Below are positions 9,327-17,914 of a stretch of DNA of 64,000 nt, one piece after another. Every line of letters starts with the position of its first letter. The first letter of the stretch is position 1. A program made the translations under genes and the position numbers. Under the pieces are notes generated by a model. That model was not told the DNA's origin, did no database searches, and saw nothing but the letters and a program-made list of their open reading frames with translations. The stretch lies in contig JANXRW010000070.1 of the NCBI GenBank assembly GCA_025356655.1, forward strand, positions 20,385 through 84,384. The letters are read 5' to 3'. Source of the DNA: Betaproteobacteria bacterium (GTDB lineage: Bacteria > Pseudomonadota > Gammaproteobacteria > Burkholderiales > SHXO01).

Positions 9327-10315
9327 GGCAACACCTTGATCTCACGCACGAACTGCAGGGTATAAGCCTTGTGGTAGTCCATGTCGGCGCGGACCATGCC
9401 GGCGCTGACCATGAAGTCGAAGGTCTGTTTCCAGCGGGCGTCGGTCATGGTGAGGATGCCCTGGGTGCCGGCGTCCGAGCCGGTGACCAGACCGTATTCG
9501 CGCATCTTCGCCACGCCGAAGGCGAGCAAGGAGTCCTCCATTTGCGGGTTGGCCTTTTTGATGAGCGCGTTGCCCTTGGTGGGGTCCTCCAGGTAATGTT
9601 TCCAGCCCTCGGCGGTTGCCTGCAGAAATCGGCGGATGAGTTCGGGCTTGGCGCCCAGCACGCTACGGGTCGTGACGATGGTCTCCGCGTAGGGGGGGTA
9701 GCCCACATCGGCGAGCAGAAATAGCGTGGGCTTGATACCCGCTTTTTCGATGGACGCGGGCTCCGAGGTGAGGTATCCCTGTTGCGCGACATTCTTGTCC
9801 ACCAGGAACGGTGCGACGCTGAACGCGTAGGGTCGTTTCTGGCTGTCGGCGAAACCGTAACGTGCCTTCAGCCAGGGCCAGAAGGTCGTCTCGCTCGCTT
9901 GCCCGATCAGCAGGCTACGGCTCTTCAATTCAGGCAGGCTCGTGACGTCCGGGTGGGCGATGAGCACCACGGGGTCCTTCTGGAAGGTCGCGCCCACGGT
10001 CACCAGTGGCAGGTTTTGTTCGAGCCCTTTGATGACCTGCAAGTCATAACCCATCACTAAGTCGGCCTGCCCTGCGAGCAGCAATTGCATCACATTGACT
10101 TGCGGCCCGCCCATCCGGACTTCCACGTCCAGGCCCTGGCGCCGGTAGCTGCCGTCGGCCACGGCTTGGTAGAAGCCGCCATGCTCGGCTTCGGCGTACC
10201 AGTTGGTGACGAATACCATCTTGGTGAGTTCCGCCGCGTGGGGACCGCCAGGCAGCAGGCACAGCGAGATGACCGCGGCAGCGAGGACGCGGCGCAGGGT
10301 TGGAGCAATGTTCAT
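9323..10315 (-). CDS. ABC transporter substrate-binding protein, NMT1/THI5-like (SsuA/TauA/ThiY type)
   Basis: This 330-residue periplasmic binding protein has a signal peptide (basic MNIAPTLRR, hydrophobic [10 protein letters not shown], cleavage near HAA-EL). The mature N terminus [18 protein letters not shown], then [14 protein letters not shown], is typical of the NMT1/THI5 class. That class binds small organic ligands such as thiamine pyrimidine precursors, taurine or sulfonates. The ligand cannot be read from sequence. Its permease lies immediately upstream and the ATPase beyond that, on the same strand. Its stop codon shares bases with the apparent queC start. The order suggests one operon in which the imported compound or its product may relate to the neighbouring hydrolase or to 7-deazaguanine synthesis. 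That link is inference. Confidence 0.85.
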   Translation of the reverse strand: MNIAPTLRRVLAAAVISLCLLPGGPHAAELTKMVFVTNWYAEAEHGGFYQAVADGSYRRQGLDVEVRMGGPQVNVMQLLLAGQADLVMGYDLQVIKGLEQNLPLVTVGATFQKDPVVLIAHPDVTSLPELKSRSLLIGQASETTFWPWLKARYGFADSQKRPYAFSVAPFLVDKNVAQQGYLTSEPASIEKAGIKPTLFLLADVGYPPYAETIVTTRSVLGAKPELIRRFLQATAEGWKHYLEDPTKGNALIKKANPQMEDSLLAFGVAKMREYGLVTGSDAGTQGILTMTDARWKQTFDFMVSAGMVRADMDYHKAYTLQFVREIKVLP

Positions 10316-10356
10316 GCGATGGATCTCCTCAGTGGAAAAGGGGCCGTTGACCGTGG

Positions 10357-11163
10357 TCAGCGGGGTTCGTATTCGTTGCGCATTTCACTTTCGTGCCAAC
10401 GGCCAAGGGCGAGCCTTGCCAGCAGGCTCGCGCCCAGGAACAACACGACGCCGGTGGCCGCGATGAGCAGCAGCGCGGCAAACAGCCTCGGGATGTTCAG
10501 CTGCAACCCAGACATCAGGATCTGGTAGGCCAGCCCAGAGCCCGTTCCCCCCGTGCCCGCGACGAACTCGGCCACGACCGCACCGATGAGCGCGAGTCCG
10601 CTCGACACGCGGAGCCCTGCAAAGAAATAGGGTAGGCAACTCGGGATGCGCAGCCGAAGCAGCACCTGCCAACGGCTTGCGTGGTGCAGGCGGAACAGGT
10701 CGACAAGTCCTGGGTCCACGCTGCGCAAGCCGACGATGGTATTGGAGACGATGGGGAACAGCGCGACGATGGTGGCGCAAATCACCAATGCCGCCGTCGG
10801 ATCCTTGACCCAGATGATGATGAGCGGGGCGATGGCGACGATAGGCGTCACCTGTACCAAAACGACGTAGGGGAACAGGCTGAGTTCGATGAGCCGACTC
10901 TGCACGAAGAGGAAGGCTACGAGAACGCCCAGTACGAGCGCGAGCCCTAGCGCGAGCAGGGTGATCTTCAAGGTCACCAGCAAGGAAGCGCCCAGCAGGG
11001 CCCAGTCGCTGGCCAAGGCGCCCAGTACCACCAAGGGCGCGGGCACCAGGTACACCGGGACCTGCCCGAGGGTCACGATGAGATGCCAGGCCAGGAGGGT
11101 CGCCAGCCCCACGAGGCCGGGGGCGGCTAGGCGCAGCCAGCGCGGGTAGGCGCGCTCATTCAT
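10357..11163 (-). CDS. ABC transporter permease, SsuC/TauC/ThiX family
   Basis: This 268-residue inner-membrane protein has about six hydrophobic segments. Examples are VGLATLLAWHLIVTL, the stretch around LLALGLALVLGVLVAFLF, FPYVVLVQVTPIVAIAPL and LFAALLLIAATGVVLF. The binding-protein-dependent permease (EAA-like) region is around LHHASRWQVLLRLRIPSCLPY and contacts the ATPase. ATG at 11163 is preferred because it overlaps the upstream ATPase stop in the string ATGAATGA. The frame is open further upstream but that part is inside the ATPase gene. It is followed 41 bases later by the substrate-binding protein gene. Confidence 0.88.
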   Translation of the reverse strand: MNERAYPRWLRLAAPGLVGLATLLAWHLIVTLGQVPVYLVPAPLVVLGALASDWALLGASLLVTLKITLLALGLALVLGVLVAFLFVQSRLIELSLFPYVVLVQVTPIVAIAPLIIIWVKDPTAALVICATIVALFPIVSNTIVGLRSVDPGLVDLFRLHHASRWQVLLRLRIPSCLPYFFAGLRVSSGLALIGAVVAEFVAGTGGTGSGLAYQILMSGLQLNIPRLFAALLLIAATGVVLFLGASLLARLALGRWHESEMRNEYEPR

Positions 11164-11944
11164 CCGGGCCCGCTCCGCTTGCTGCTTCGAGCAGGCCGCC
11201 GAGTTGGGCGCAGAGCCGCGCGTGTCGCTCGGACAGGGCAAAACCACGCTCCCGCGGATAGGGTTCGTCGACGCGGATGGCGTCGAGGAGTCGGCCGGGT
11301 CGCGCGGACATCACGACCACACGGTTCGACAGCAGGACGGCCTCGGAGATACTGTGGGTGACGAACACCACGGTGAGCGGCGTTCCAGTCCAGAGTCCGA
11401 GAAGGTCGCGATCGAGGCGCGCGCGCGTGATCTCGTCCAGGGCCGCAAAGGGCTCGTCCATGAGCAGGAGGGCGGGGTCAGTGATGAGCGCGCGCGCGAT
11501 GGAAACACGCATCTGCATGCCGCCGGAGAGTTCACGCGGGTAGGCTCGGCTGAACTCCTGCAGCCCTACGCGTGCAAGCGCTGCGGCTACGCGCTCGCGC
11601 GCCTCGGGGGCCGTGGTGCCCTCCAGATCGAGTGGCAGGCGAACGTTGTCGGCGACGCTGGCCCAGGGCATGAGCGTGGGGGTTTGGAACACGAAAGCCC
11701 GCCGGCTGGCCCCGGCTGCCACGTCGACACGACCGCCCGAGGGCGTGACCAGGCCAGCAATGAGGCGCAACAGGGTGCTTTTGCCGCATCCCGACGGACC
11801 GATGAGCGTCAGGAATTCACCGCGCTCGATGTCTAGATCCACCGGGTCTAGCGCGCGCACACCGCCGCGAAACGTCTTGCTCACCTGGCGCACGCGCACC
11901 AGCGGCGCCTCGGTCCGGACCACTTGCTCAGCGCAGGAATTCAC
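11156..11944 (-). CDS. ABC transporter ATP-binding protein, SsuB/TauB family
   Basis: This cytoplasmic ATPase powers the adjoining permease. Walker A is GPSGCGKSTLLRLIAGL, the signature is LSGGMQMRVSIARAL, Walker B is LLLMDEPFAALD, and the H-loop is in VTHSISEAVLL. The start is uncertain. GTG at 11944 has GAGGT five bases upstream and overlaps the hydrolase gene by 17 bases, giving 262 residues. GTG at 11923 would give 255. The nearby overlaps suggest the three transporter genes are translated together. Confidence 0.88.
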   Translation of the reverse strand: MNSCAEQVVRTEAPLVRVRQVSKTFRGGVRALDPVDLDIERGEFLTLIGPSGCGKSTLLRLIAGLVTPSGGRVDVAAGASRRAFVFQTPTLMPWASVADNVRLPLDLEGTTAPEARERVAAALARVGLQEFSRAYPRELSGGMQMRVSIARALITDPALLLMDEPFAALDEITRARLDRDLLGLWTGTPLTVVFVTHSISEAVLLSNRVVVMSARPGRLLDAIRVDEPYPRERGFALSERHARLCAQLGGLLEAASGAGPDE

Positions 11945-12497
11945 GATGCACCTCGCGGAACAGGTCGGTGCCTGCGCGTTCCAGCCATTCGAAGGCAACC
12001 ATCTCGCGCGACACCAAGGTAGCGCCCGCGCCGGCCATTCGGCCCAACGCCAATTCCCGGTCCGAAGCGCGGCGCGAGCCTACGGCCTCGGCGACCACAT
12101 AGACCTCGCGCGGCTGCGCGAGCAAGTCCAGGACGGTCTGCAACACACACACGTGCGATTCGCATCCGACCACCACCCATTGCTCGCGATCGGCGCCAGC
12201 TGCCTCGCGCAGGCAGCCGTCGGTCACCGCAGAGAAATGGATTTTACTGACGATGCCCGCCGCCGGAAGGTGCGCGGCCAGCGTCCCATCGGTGGGCCCC
12301 AGGCCCTGGGGATACTGCTCCGTGGCGATGATGGGTACCCCCAAGCGGCCCGCCACCCGGGTGAGCCAGAGGCAGTGCGCGAGCATATGGTCGGCCTCGT
12401 GCAGGTGGGGAAGGAGGCGTGCCTGCACGTCCACCACCAGCAGCGTGGAGCGCCGCGCGTCGAGTCTGCCCCGGGGCCTCGTGTGGTCGACGGACAT
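11928..12497 (-). CDS. Isochorismatase-family cysteine hydrolase
   Basis: This 189-residue alpha/beta hydrolase belongs to the nicotinamidase/isochorismatase superfamily, whose members hydrolyse amide or ether bonds in small molecules. The catalytic triad can be proposed from conserved positions: Asp in LLVVDVQARLL, Lys in IVSKIHFSAV, and Cys in VVGCESHVCVLQTV. The cis-peptide region also fits. The substrate is unknown: the family includes nicotinamidases, ureidoacrylate hydrolases (RutB) and N-carbamoylsarcosine amidases. It overlaps the ABC ATPase gene downstream and starts 7 bases after the thioredoxin-fold gene, so it is probably co-transcribed with the importer and may act on the imported compound. 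Confidence 0.85.
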   Translation of the reverse strand: MSVDHTRPRGRLDARRSTLLVVDVQARLLPHLHEADHMLAHCLWLTRVAGRLGVPIIATEQYPQGLGPTDGTLAAHLPAAGIVSKIHFSAVTDGCLREAAGADREQWVVVGCESHVCVLQTVLDLLAQPREVYVVAEAVGSRRASDRELALGRMAGAGATLVSREMVAFEWLERAGTDLFREVHREFLR

Positions 12498-12503
12498 GGC
12501 GGA

Positions 12504-13073
12504 TCATTCCTGCAGGAGCGGGAGGACCTGCTCCTGGTAGAAGTGGCGCAGCTTGGCGCCCCATTGGCGATGACGTAGGATTCCCTTGCGGTCGATCAGG
12601 AAACTCGTCGGCGTGGGATAGCGCGCGCCGAAGCCGTTCTCCTCCAACTCGCGCACCATGGCCCCCGGGAGTTCATAGGTCGTCAACATGCGCGCGACGC
12701 GGTCCCGGTCGGCGAGATCGTCGATGGCCAGTTCCAGGACCTCGAACCCCTCCGCTCGATGCGCCTCCCGAAACGCTTCCAGGGTTCCGATCTCGTAGGC
12801 GCAGAACTTGCAATAGCTCGAAAAGTAGTTGATCAAGACAACCTTTCCTCGTAAGGCGGCTAGGTCCAGGGGTTCACCGCTTAGCAGGTGACCGCGCAGA
12901 CTTGGCGCCGGTTCGCCCAGTTCCGGCATGGTCCAGGCGTTCGCGGCGGTCAACAGGGACGCCACCAGCACCCACTGCAACAGGGATTTCGTCCCGCCCG
13001 GAGGAGTCCCACGCGAGCGCTCAAAGAATGCGGTTCCGGGCGCTTGCAGCCGGCCCGGTTGCTTACTCCGCAC
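12504..13073 (-). CDS. TlpA/ResA-like thioredoxin-fold protein, probably exported
   Basis: This is a redoxin-domain protein of 189 residues if GTG at 13073 is used. GEPAPSLRGHLLSGEPLDL and then GKVVLINYFSSYCKFC follow the AhpC/TSA-TlpA pattern. The active site is a CKFC dicysteine and a cis-proline lies in YPTPTSFLID. A hydrophobic stretch WVLVASLLTAANAW before the domain looks like a signal peptide or anchor, so thiol-disulfide exchange in the periplasm is likely. The start is unclear: TTG at 13091, GTG at 13073 (overlapping the upstream epimerase stop), or a TTG just before the hydrophobic stretch are all possible. It is in the same strand run as the epimerase and hydrolase. Confidence 0.75.
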   Translation of the reverse strand: MRSKQPGRLQAPGTAFFERSRGTPPGGTKSLLQWVLVASLLTAANAWTMPELGEPAPSLRGHLLSGEPLDLAALRGKVVLINYFSSYCKFCAYEIGTLEAFREAHRAEGFEVLELAIDDLADRDRVARMLTTYELPGAMVRELEENGFGARYPTPTSFLIDRKGILRHRQWGAKLRHFYQEQVLPLLQE

Positions 13074-14025
13074 TAACCAGGCCACGGGCAAGCAGCGAGC
13101 GGAAGGCCGCGCAGGTGCCCTGCAGCCCCGCGTCCAGCGGGACGCTACCGTAGTCCCCCAGGTAGGCCCTCACCGGTTCATCCGATAGGTCCATGGGGAA
13201 GGGTAGCGTGGCACCTTCGCAGCGCACCTGTGCGCCCGGTTCCAGGGTGCGCAGGAGTTCCAGGGATTGCTCCACGGTCGAAGCTATACCGTTGATATCG
13301 AACACCGCGGCGTCGCTCCGGGGGGTCGCGACGGCGCGCAGGAAGGCGCTGGCAACCTCTCCCGCGTGCAGCCAGGACACGGGGCCGGTGAACGGAATCG
13401 TGTAGGGCCGGCCCGCCGCCGTCGCGAGCAGGGCCACCGTTGTCTTGGAGGTCATTCCCTGATCCCGTCCGACGCCGTAGACGACCCCAGGGCGCAGGCC
13501 CACGCTGGGGATCGCCGACTCCTTCCAGTAAACCCGCGCCGTCTGCTCGTTGCAGTACTTATAGGCGCCGTAGAGGGTAGCCGCCCAAGGGCTGGCGGAC
13601 TGGGCGCCGTGCGCCGCGATGGAACTCGCGTAGGTTACGCGCTGGATGCCGGCGGCGCGCGCCGCCTCGAAGACGTTGACCGTGCCCACCACGTTGACTA
13701 GGGCACCGGCGACGGGGTCGGCTTTGCAGAAGGGTACTTGCAGGGCGGCCAGGTGCACTATCGCGCGCGCACCGCTTTCCTGGATCACGCGGGCCACGGC
13801 GGCCGTGTCGGCGATGTCGCCGCTGAACCAGCGCACTGCCGCCAGGTCGGGTGCCTCCAGGAGCAGCCCCGGGCGCCGGCGGTCCACTTGTAGATCGAAG
13901 GCGACGGCAGGCACTCCCGCCCGAACGAGCAGGGCCAGCACCCAGCTGCCAATACAACCGCCTGCCCCGGTAACCAGCACGGGGCCATCGAAGTCGGCCG
14001 CGTTGACCGGGAAGTGTTCTAGCAT
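13063..14025 (-). CDS. NAD(P)-dependent epimerase/dehydratase (extended SDR)
   Basis: This 320-residue extended short-chain dehydrogenase/reductase probably acts on a nucleotide sugar or similar substrate. The N terminus has the glycine-rich VLVTGAGGCIGSWVLALL. An Asp follows the second strand (AFDLQVDRR), which favours NAD. The catalytic SDR tyrosine and lysine are in YGAYKYCNE, and a Ser lies upstream in TYASSIAAHG. AGGAGGAG precedes ATG 14025 at good spacing, which decides the start. It heads the minus-strand run that continues through the thioredoxin-fold gene, with a short overlap. The real substrate cannot be inferred. Confidence 0.85.
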   Translation of the reverse strand: MLEHFPVNAADFDGPVLVTGAGGCIGSWVLALLVRAGVPAVAFDLQVDRRRPGLLLEAPDLAAVRWFSGDIADTAAVARVIQESGARAIVHLAALQVPFCKADPVAGALVNVVGTVNVFEAARAAGIQRVTYASSIAAHGAQSASPWAATLYGAYKYCNEQTARVYWKESAIPSVGLRPGVVYGVGRDQGMTSKTTVALLATAAGRPYTIPFTGPVSWLHAGEVASAFLRAVATPRSDAAVFDINGIASTVEQSLELLRTLEPGAQVRCEGATLPFPMDLSDEPVRAYLGDYGSVPLDAGLQGTCAAFRSLLARGLVSAE

Positions 14026-14087
14026 GGGGCTCCTCCTGCGGGTTAGGTAGATTAGGGGACGGTAGCGTAGCGGAGTCGGCGGACCCC

Positions 14088-14969
14088 TCAGAGGGTCTCC
14101 ATGGGCAGGCTTGCATCCGGCGCCCACTCGCTCAAGGAGCCATCGTAGAGGCGCACGTCCCCGTGCCCCAGCATTTGCAGGCAGAACACCGAACTTGCCG
14201 CGGCGATGCCGCCGCCGCAGTAGGCGATTACCCGTGGCCGGGCCAGCGCGGGCGCGAAAATCGCGTGCAGTTCATCCGCCGGCCGGAACCGGTTGTTGGC
14301 GTCGACTACGTTGGCAGAGGGGATGTTCACGCTGCCGGAGATGTGCCCCGGTCGGCCGTACTGGGTCCCGCCGGTACCCGCGTGCTGTTCCGGGCGCAGC
14401 GCGTTCAGCACGCAGGTGTCCTGGCGGCCCAGGGCCTGGAGGACATCGCCTCGGGCGGCGACCCCGGTCGGTTCGCGCCGGGCCTGGAAGGTGGCCTGCG
14501 GGCGCGCGCGCGCCCGTCCGCTTTCCACCGGAAGCCCCAGCCGCGTCCATTCCTGGAAGCCACCATCGAGCACCGCCACCGCGTCGTGGCCGAACAGGCG
14601 CAGGAGCCACCACAAGCGGGCGGCCCACCAGTGGTTGGCCGTGGAATAGGCGACGATGAGCGCGTCGTTGCCGATGCCCTGTTGGCCCAGGGACCGGTTG
14701 AAGTGTTGGGTTGGGGGTACCATGAAGTGGAGGTCGTGCTCGGGATCGGACAGTTCGCCGTCCATGTCCACGAAGCGGGCCCCTGGGATATGGCTGCGCT
14801 CGAAGTCCAGTCGGCCAGGGAGCACGTCGTAGGGTTTGTCCGAGCGTGGGACTAGGTGCGTCGTGGCGTCCAGGACGCGCACACGCGGGTCATCGAGGTG
14901 GGCGGCCAGCCAAGCCGGGCTGGCCAGGAAAGGCGAGGGCAGTTCCTTTAGCGGGGCAAGAGCGGACAT
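14088..14969 (-). CDS. Tandem-rhodanese sulfurtransferase (thiosulfate/3-mercaptopyruvate type)
   Basis: This 293-residue protein has two rhodanese domains. The N-terminal, inactive domain contains HIPGARFVDMDGELSD and LDGGFQEWTRLGLP. The C-terminal domain contains GRPGHISGSVNIPSANV and the active-site loop AYCGGGIAAAS, where Cys would carry the persulfide. Loops with CG(S/G)G are typical of 3-mercaptopyruvate and thiosulfate sulfurtransferases, but the sequence alone does not separate the two activities. No signal peptide is evident, so it is probably cytoplasmic. It is 63 bases upstream of the epimerase on the same strand and divergent from the radical SAM gene. Confidence 0.9.
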   Translation of the reverse strand: MSALAPLKELPSPFLASPAWLAAHLDDPRVRVLDATTHLVPRSDKPYDVLPGRLDFERSHIPGARFVDMDGELSDPEHDLHFMVPPTQHFNRSLGQQGIGNDALIVAYSTANHWWAARLWWLLRLFGHDAVAVLDGGFQEWTRLGLPVESGRARARPQATFQARREPTGVAARGDVLQALGRQDTCVLNALRPEQHAGTGGTQYGRPGHISGSVNIPSANVVDANNRFRPADELHAIFAPALARPRVIAYCGGGIAAASSVFCLQMLGHGDVRLYDGSLSEWAPDASLPMETL

Positions 14970-15050
14970 GCGGGGAATGCTCCAGAATCAGCAGGTGGCG
15001 GAGTCGATATTCCGGCACCGAGTTTAGCCTGTTTCGCAGGGGGGGCGCCC

Positions 15051-16139
15051 GTGGGACTGAAGACGGTGGGAACGGCGGCACCAGGACCGGCCCGGGGGCG
15101 CGGTGCGGTCGGCAATCCGCACGGCCGCTTCGACCCGGAGCGGCGCGAGGTGCAATGGGACGACCAAGACCCCGAGGCCGACCTGCCCGGGCGCGCGCCC
15201 ACGGTCGTGACGGCTGAGCGCGCGCGCAGCATCGTCTCGCGCAACGATTCACCGGACATCCCCTTCGTCTACTCCATCAATCCTTATAGGGGCTGCGAGC
15301 ACGGCTGCATCTATTGCTACGCCCGGCCTTCCCACGCCTATCTCGGGCTCTCCCCCGGCCTGGATTTCGAGACCCGGCTTTTCGCCAAAGTTAACGCGCC
15401 CGAACTGTTGCGCGAGTTCCTGGCGCGCCCCGGCTATGCCTGCGAACCGATCGCCCTGGGCGCCAACACCGATCCCTACCAACCCGTGGAGCGGCAGTGG
15501 AAGATTACCCGGGCGCTAGTGGAGGAATTCGCCCGGTGCGAGCACCCATTTACGATCGTCACGAAGAATGCGCTGGTGGAACGTGACCTGGACCTGCTCG
15601 CGCCACTGGGGGCGAAGCGGTTGCTGAAGGTGTTTGTTTCAATCACCACGCTCGATAACAATCTCGCGCGCCACATGGAGCCCAGGGCATCGAGCCCGCA
15701 GCGCCGCCTGCAGGCGATCACGCGGTTGCGCGAGGCGGGTATTCCGGTGGGCGTCCTGGTGGCGCCGGTCATCCCCTTCCTCACGGATGCCGAATTGGAG
15801 TCCATCCTCGAGGCGGCGGCCGCGGCGGGCGCGGGAACCGCTGGCTATGTGCTGCTGCGATTGCCCCACGAGCTCAAGGACCTGTTCAAGGACTGGCTCG
15901 CCGCTTATTTCCCGCTCAAGGCGGCGCATGTCATGAGCCGGATCCGCGACATGCGCGACGGCCAAGAAAACGACGCTCGCTTCGGCTCCCGCCAGAGCGG
16001 CACGGGTGTGTTGGCGCAACTGTTGGCCAAGCGCTTTGCCGTTGCTCGGGAGCGCTACGGGCTCGCCACCCGCAGCAGTGACCTCGACTGCAGTTTGTTC
16101 CGACGGCCCGATGATGAGCGCCAAGGCCGTTTATTCTGA
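15051..16139 (+). CDS. PA0069-family radical SAM protein
   Basis: This 362-residue protein matches a widespread proteobacterial radical SAM family of unknown reaction. The [4Fe-4S] cysteines are in GCEHGCIYCYARPSH, i.e. CX3CX2C. It is preceded by FVYSINPYRGC, the family hallmark, and followed by ALGANTDPYQPVER. The start is GTG 15051. In-frame upstream sequence is short and begins close to the divergent rhodanese start, so the promoter must lie in 14970-15050. The DUF2007 gene follows 30 bases downstream and may be co-transcribed. DNA-photoproduct-lyase-like activity has been suggested for related sequences, but I cannot support a substrate. Confidence 0.88.
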   Translation: MGLKTVGTAAPGPARGRGAVGNPHGRFDPERREVQWDDQDPEADLPGRAPTVVTAERARSIVSRNDSPDIPFVYSINPYRGCEHGCIYCYARPSHAYLGLSPGLDFETRLFAKVNAPELLREFLARPGYACEPIALGANTDPYQPVERQWKITRALVEEFARCEHPFTIVTKNALVERDLDLLAPLGAKRLLKVFVSITTLDNNLARHMEPRASSPQRRLQAITRLREAGIPVGVLVAPVIPFLTDAELESILEAAAAAGAGTAGYVLLRLPHELKDLFKDWLAAYFPLKAAHVMSRIRDMRDGQENDARFGSRQSGTGVLAQLLAKRFAVARERYGLATRSSDLDCSLFRRPDDERQGRLF

Positions 16140-16169
16140 GCGCTGGCGCCTGCGCGCCGGTGGGTTCTC

Positions 16170-16475
16170 ATGATCCGCATCTACCGCGCGGCGAGCCTGC
16201 CCGACGCCCATCTGCTGAGGGCACTCCTGGTTCAACTGCGTATCGACGCCTGCGTGTTCAACGAGCACGCCCAGGCCGGCGCTGGTGAATTGCCGCTGAC
16301 CGAGGTGTACCCCGAAGTCTGGCTCATGGATGGACGTGACCTGGAACGTGCCCGCGAGGTCATCCGTGAGTTCGAGGCGCCCGAGCCCGTCCGCGCGCCG
16401 AGACATTGTTCGGCTTGCGGCGAGGGCAGCCCGGGAAACTTCCAGGTGTGCTGGAACTGCGCTGGACCCTTGTAG
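16170..16475 (+). CDS. DUF2007-family small protein with C-terminal zinc ribbon
   Basis: This is a 101-residue protein. The N-terminal half (MIRIYRAASLPDAHLLRALL, then PEVWLMDGRDLERAREVI) fits DUF2007, a ferredoxin-like putative signal-transducing domain often related to GlnB-type folds. The tail CSACGEGSPGNFQVCWNC has two CXXC knuckles that would bind one zinc. It directly follows the radical SAM gene on the same strand. The function is unknown. Confidence 0.8.
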   Translation: MIRIYRAASLPDAHLLRALLVQLRIDACVFNEHAQAGAGELPLTEVYPEVWLMDGRDLERAREVIREFEAPEPVRAPRHCSACGEGSPGNFQVCWNCAGPL

Positions 16476-16676
16476 GCGTAGCGCTTCCGCTCTGTCGTCG
16501 CGCCCTCTTTTGGGGCGGTCGCACTAATTTGGTGCGCCTCGTCTGCCTGCGCCGATGCGGCTCTCGCGGTGCTGGGCTGCGGGGGGCGCCGGCAGGGCCT
16601 TTGCCGGTGCTGGCACGGGCATTGCAGAGAAGGCGAACCGTCCAGGGCTGCGAAAGCGGCCCGCCAGGAGAACCCC

Positions 16677-17711
16677 TTGACCTTCAGCCAATGCATCCGG
16701 CGCCTGTGCGCACCCGTGGGTACCGTAGAGCCCTTGAGCGAAATGGAGGCCCATGAGCTCTTCGCCGCCATGCTCGACGGTGGCGTCCAGGAAATGGAGC
16801 TGGGGGCGCTGCTGGCCGCCTTGCACCTTAGCCCGCGCAGTGCCCAGGAATTGGCGGGGTTTCATCGGGCGGCCACGGAGCGCTCCTACTGCTTGAACGC
16901 TCCGCTGGGGCGTCTGCGGCCACTGGTGATCCCGGCCTTCGGCGGCGCCCGCCGCCAGCACAATCTACTGCCGCTGCTAGCCATGCTGCTGGCCCGCCTC
17001 GGCGTGCCGGTGCTCATGCAGGGGCCGCTGGACGCGGGTGGCCGTGTCGGCGCGGTCTACATCCTGCGCGAACTAGGCGTGCTGCCGAGCGCCACAGTGG
17101 CACAGGCACAGCAAGCCCTCGACGAGCGGCTGATCGCGTTCCTCCCAGTCGCTGCCCTGTGCCCAGGGCTGGCGAGCCTGATTGGCCTGCAGCCGCGACT
17201 CGGATTTCCCACGGCCGGGCATCTGGTGGCACCCCTGATGGATCCGTTCGGCGGGGAGGGAATGCGCTTGGTGGGTGCAGCCAGCGCGGCTGAAACGGAA
17301 ACCCTGGGCGGATTCCTTGCGGCCAGTGGCGCTAATGCTCTGCTCCTGCGCTCCACCGAGGGGGATCCGTTTGCCGATCCCTTTCGGCGTCCGCGTATCG
17401 AGTTTTTCGCCGACGGGGATGCCCATGCGCTCTTCGAGGAAGAGGCGGCGCCGGTCGACCCGGTCGCGGGCCTGCCCGAGCGGGTCGAAGCCGCCGCCAC
17501 GGCGGGCTGGATCCGCCAAGCACTCGCGGGCGACGCTCCCATTCCCCATCCCCTGGTCAACCAATTGGCTTGCTGCCTGTATGCCTGCGGCTATACCGAC
17601 GACATGAACCAGGCGAAGGCCATCGCCGCCGTGGAGACCAGCAGTCTCTCGCCCGTGGTCGATCGTCGGCGCAGACCGCCACCACGCCTGCCAACGCCGC
17701 TGCCACGCTAA
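16677..17711 (+). CDS. ybiB: YbiB-like protein of the TrpD2 (anthranilate phosphoribosyltransferase-like) family
   Basis: This 344-residue protein has the glycosyltransferase family 3 fold. The helical N domain contains EMEAHELFAAMLDGGVQE. RPLVIPAFGGARRQHNLLPL and GRVGAVYILRELG follow in the catalytic-like domain. The E. coli YbiB/TrpD2 protein binds nucleic acid and is not a true TrpD, and the tryptophan TrpD phosphate loop (GTGGD) is not present here. TTG 16677 is preferred because CAGGAG precedes it by seven bases. The frame is open to 16569 with no site of similar quality. The C terminus is basic and proline-rich. Confidence 0.8.
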   Translation: MTFSQCIRRLCAPVGTVEPLSEMEAHELFAAMLDGGVQEMELGALLAALHLSPRSAQELAGFHRAATERSYCLNAPLGRLRPLVIPAFGGARRQHNLLPLLAMLLARLGVPVLMQGPLDAGGRVGAVYILRELGVLPSATVAQAQQALDERLIAFLPVAALCPGLASLIGLQPRLGFPTAGHLVAPLMDPFGGEGMRLVGAASAAETETLGGFLAASGANALLLRSTEGDPFADPFRRPRIEFFADGDAHALFEEEAAPVDPVAGLPERVEAAATAGWIRQALAGDAPIPHPLVNQLACCLYACGYTDDMNQAKAIAAVETSSLSPVVDRRRRPPPRLPTPLPR

Positions 17712-17914
17712 GCGCCACGGCCGCGGTTCCCGCCCCACCGGGGTGAACCCCCCGACTCAGCAAATGGGGAGCCGGTGCGTATTGCAGAGGCAACGGGCTA
17801 GCGCGTCAGTGGCAAGCTGTGGGGAGCAATTTCCGTCCCTTCGGTTGTGGGACACTGGAAATTGCACCGCACCTTTGCGTCCCTTATCGGGCGCTCACCC
17901 ATCGGGCCCCGCCT

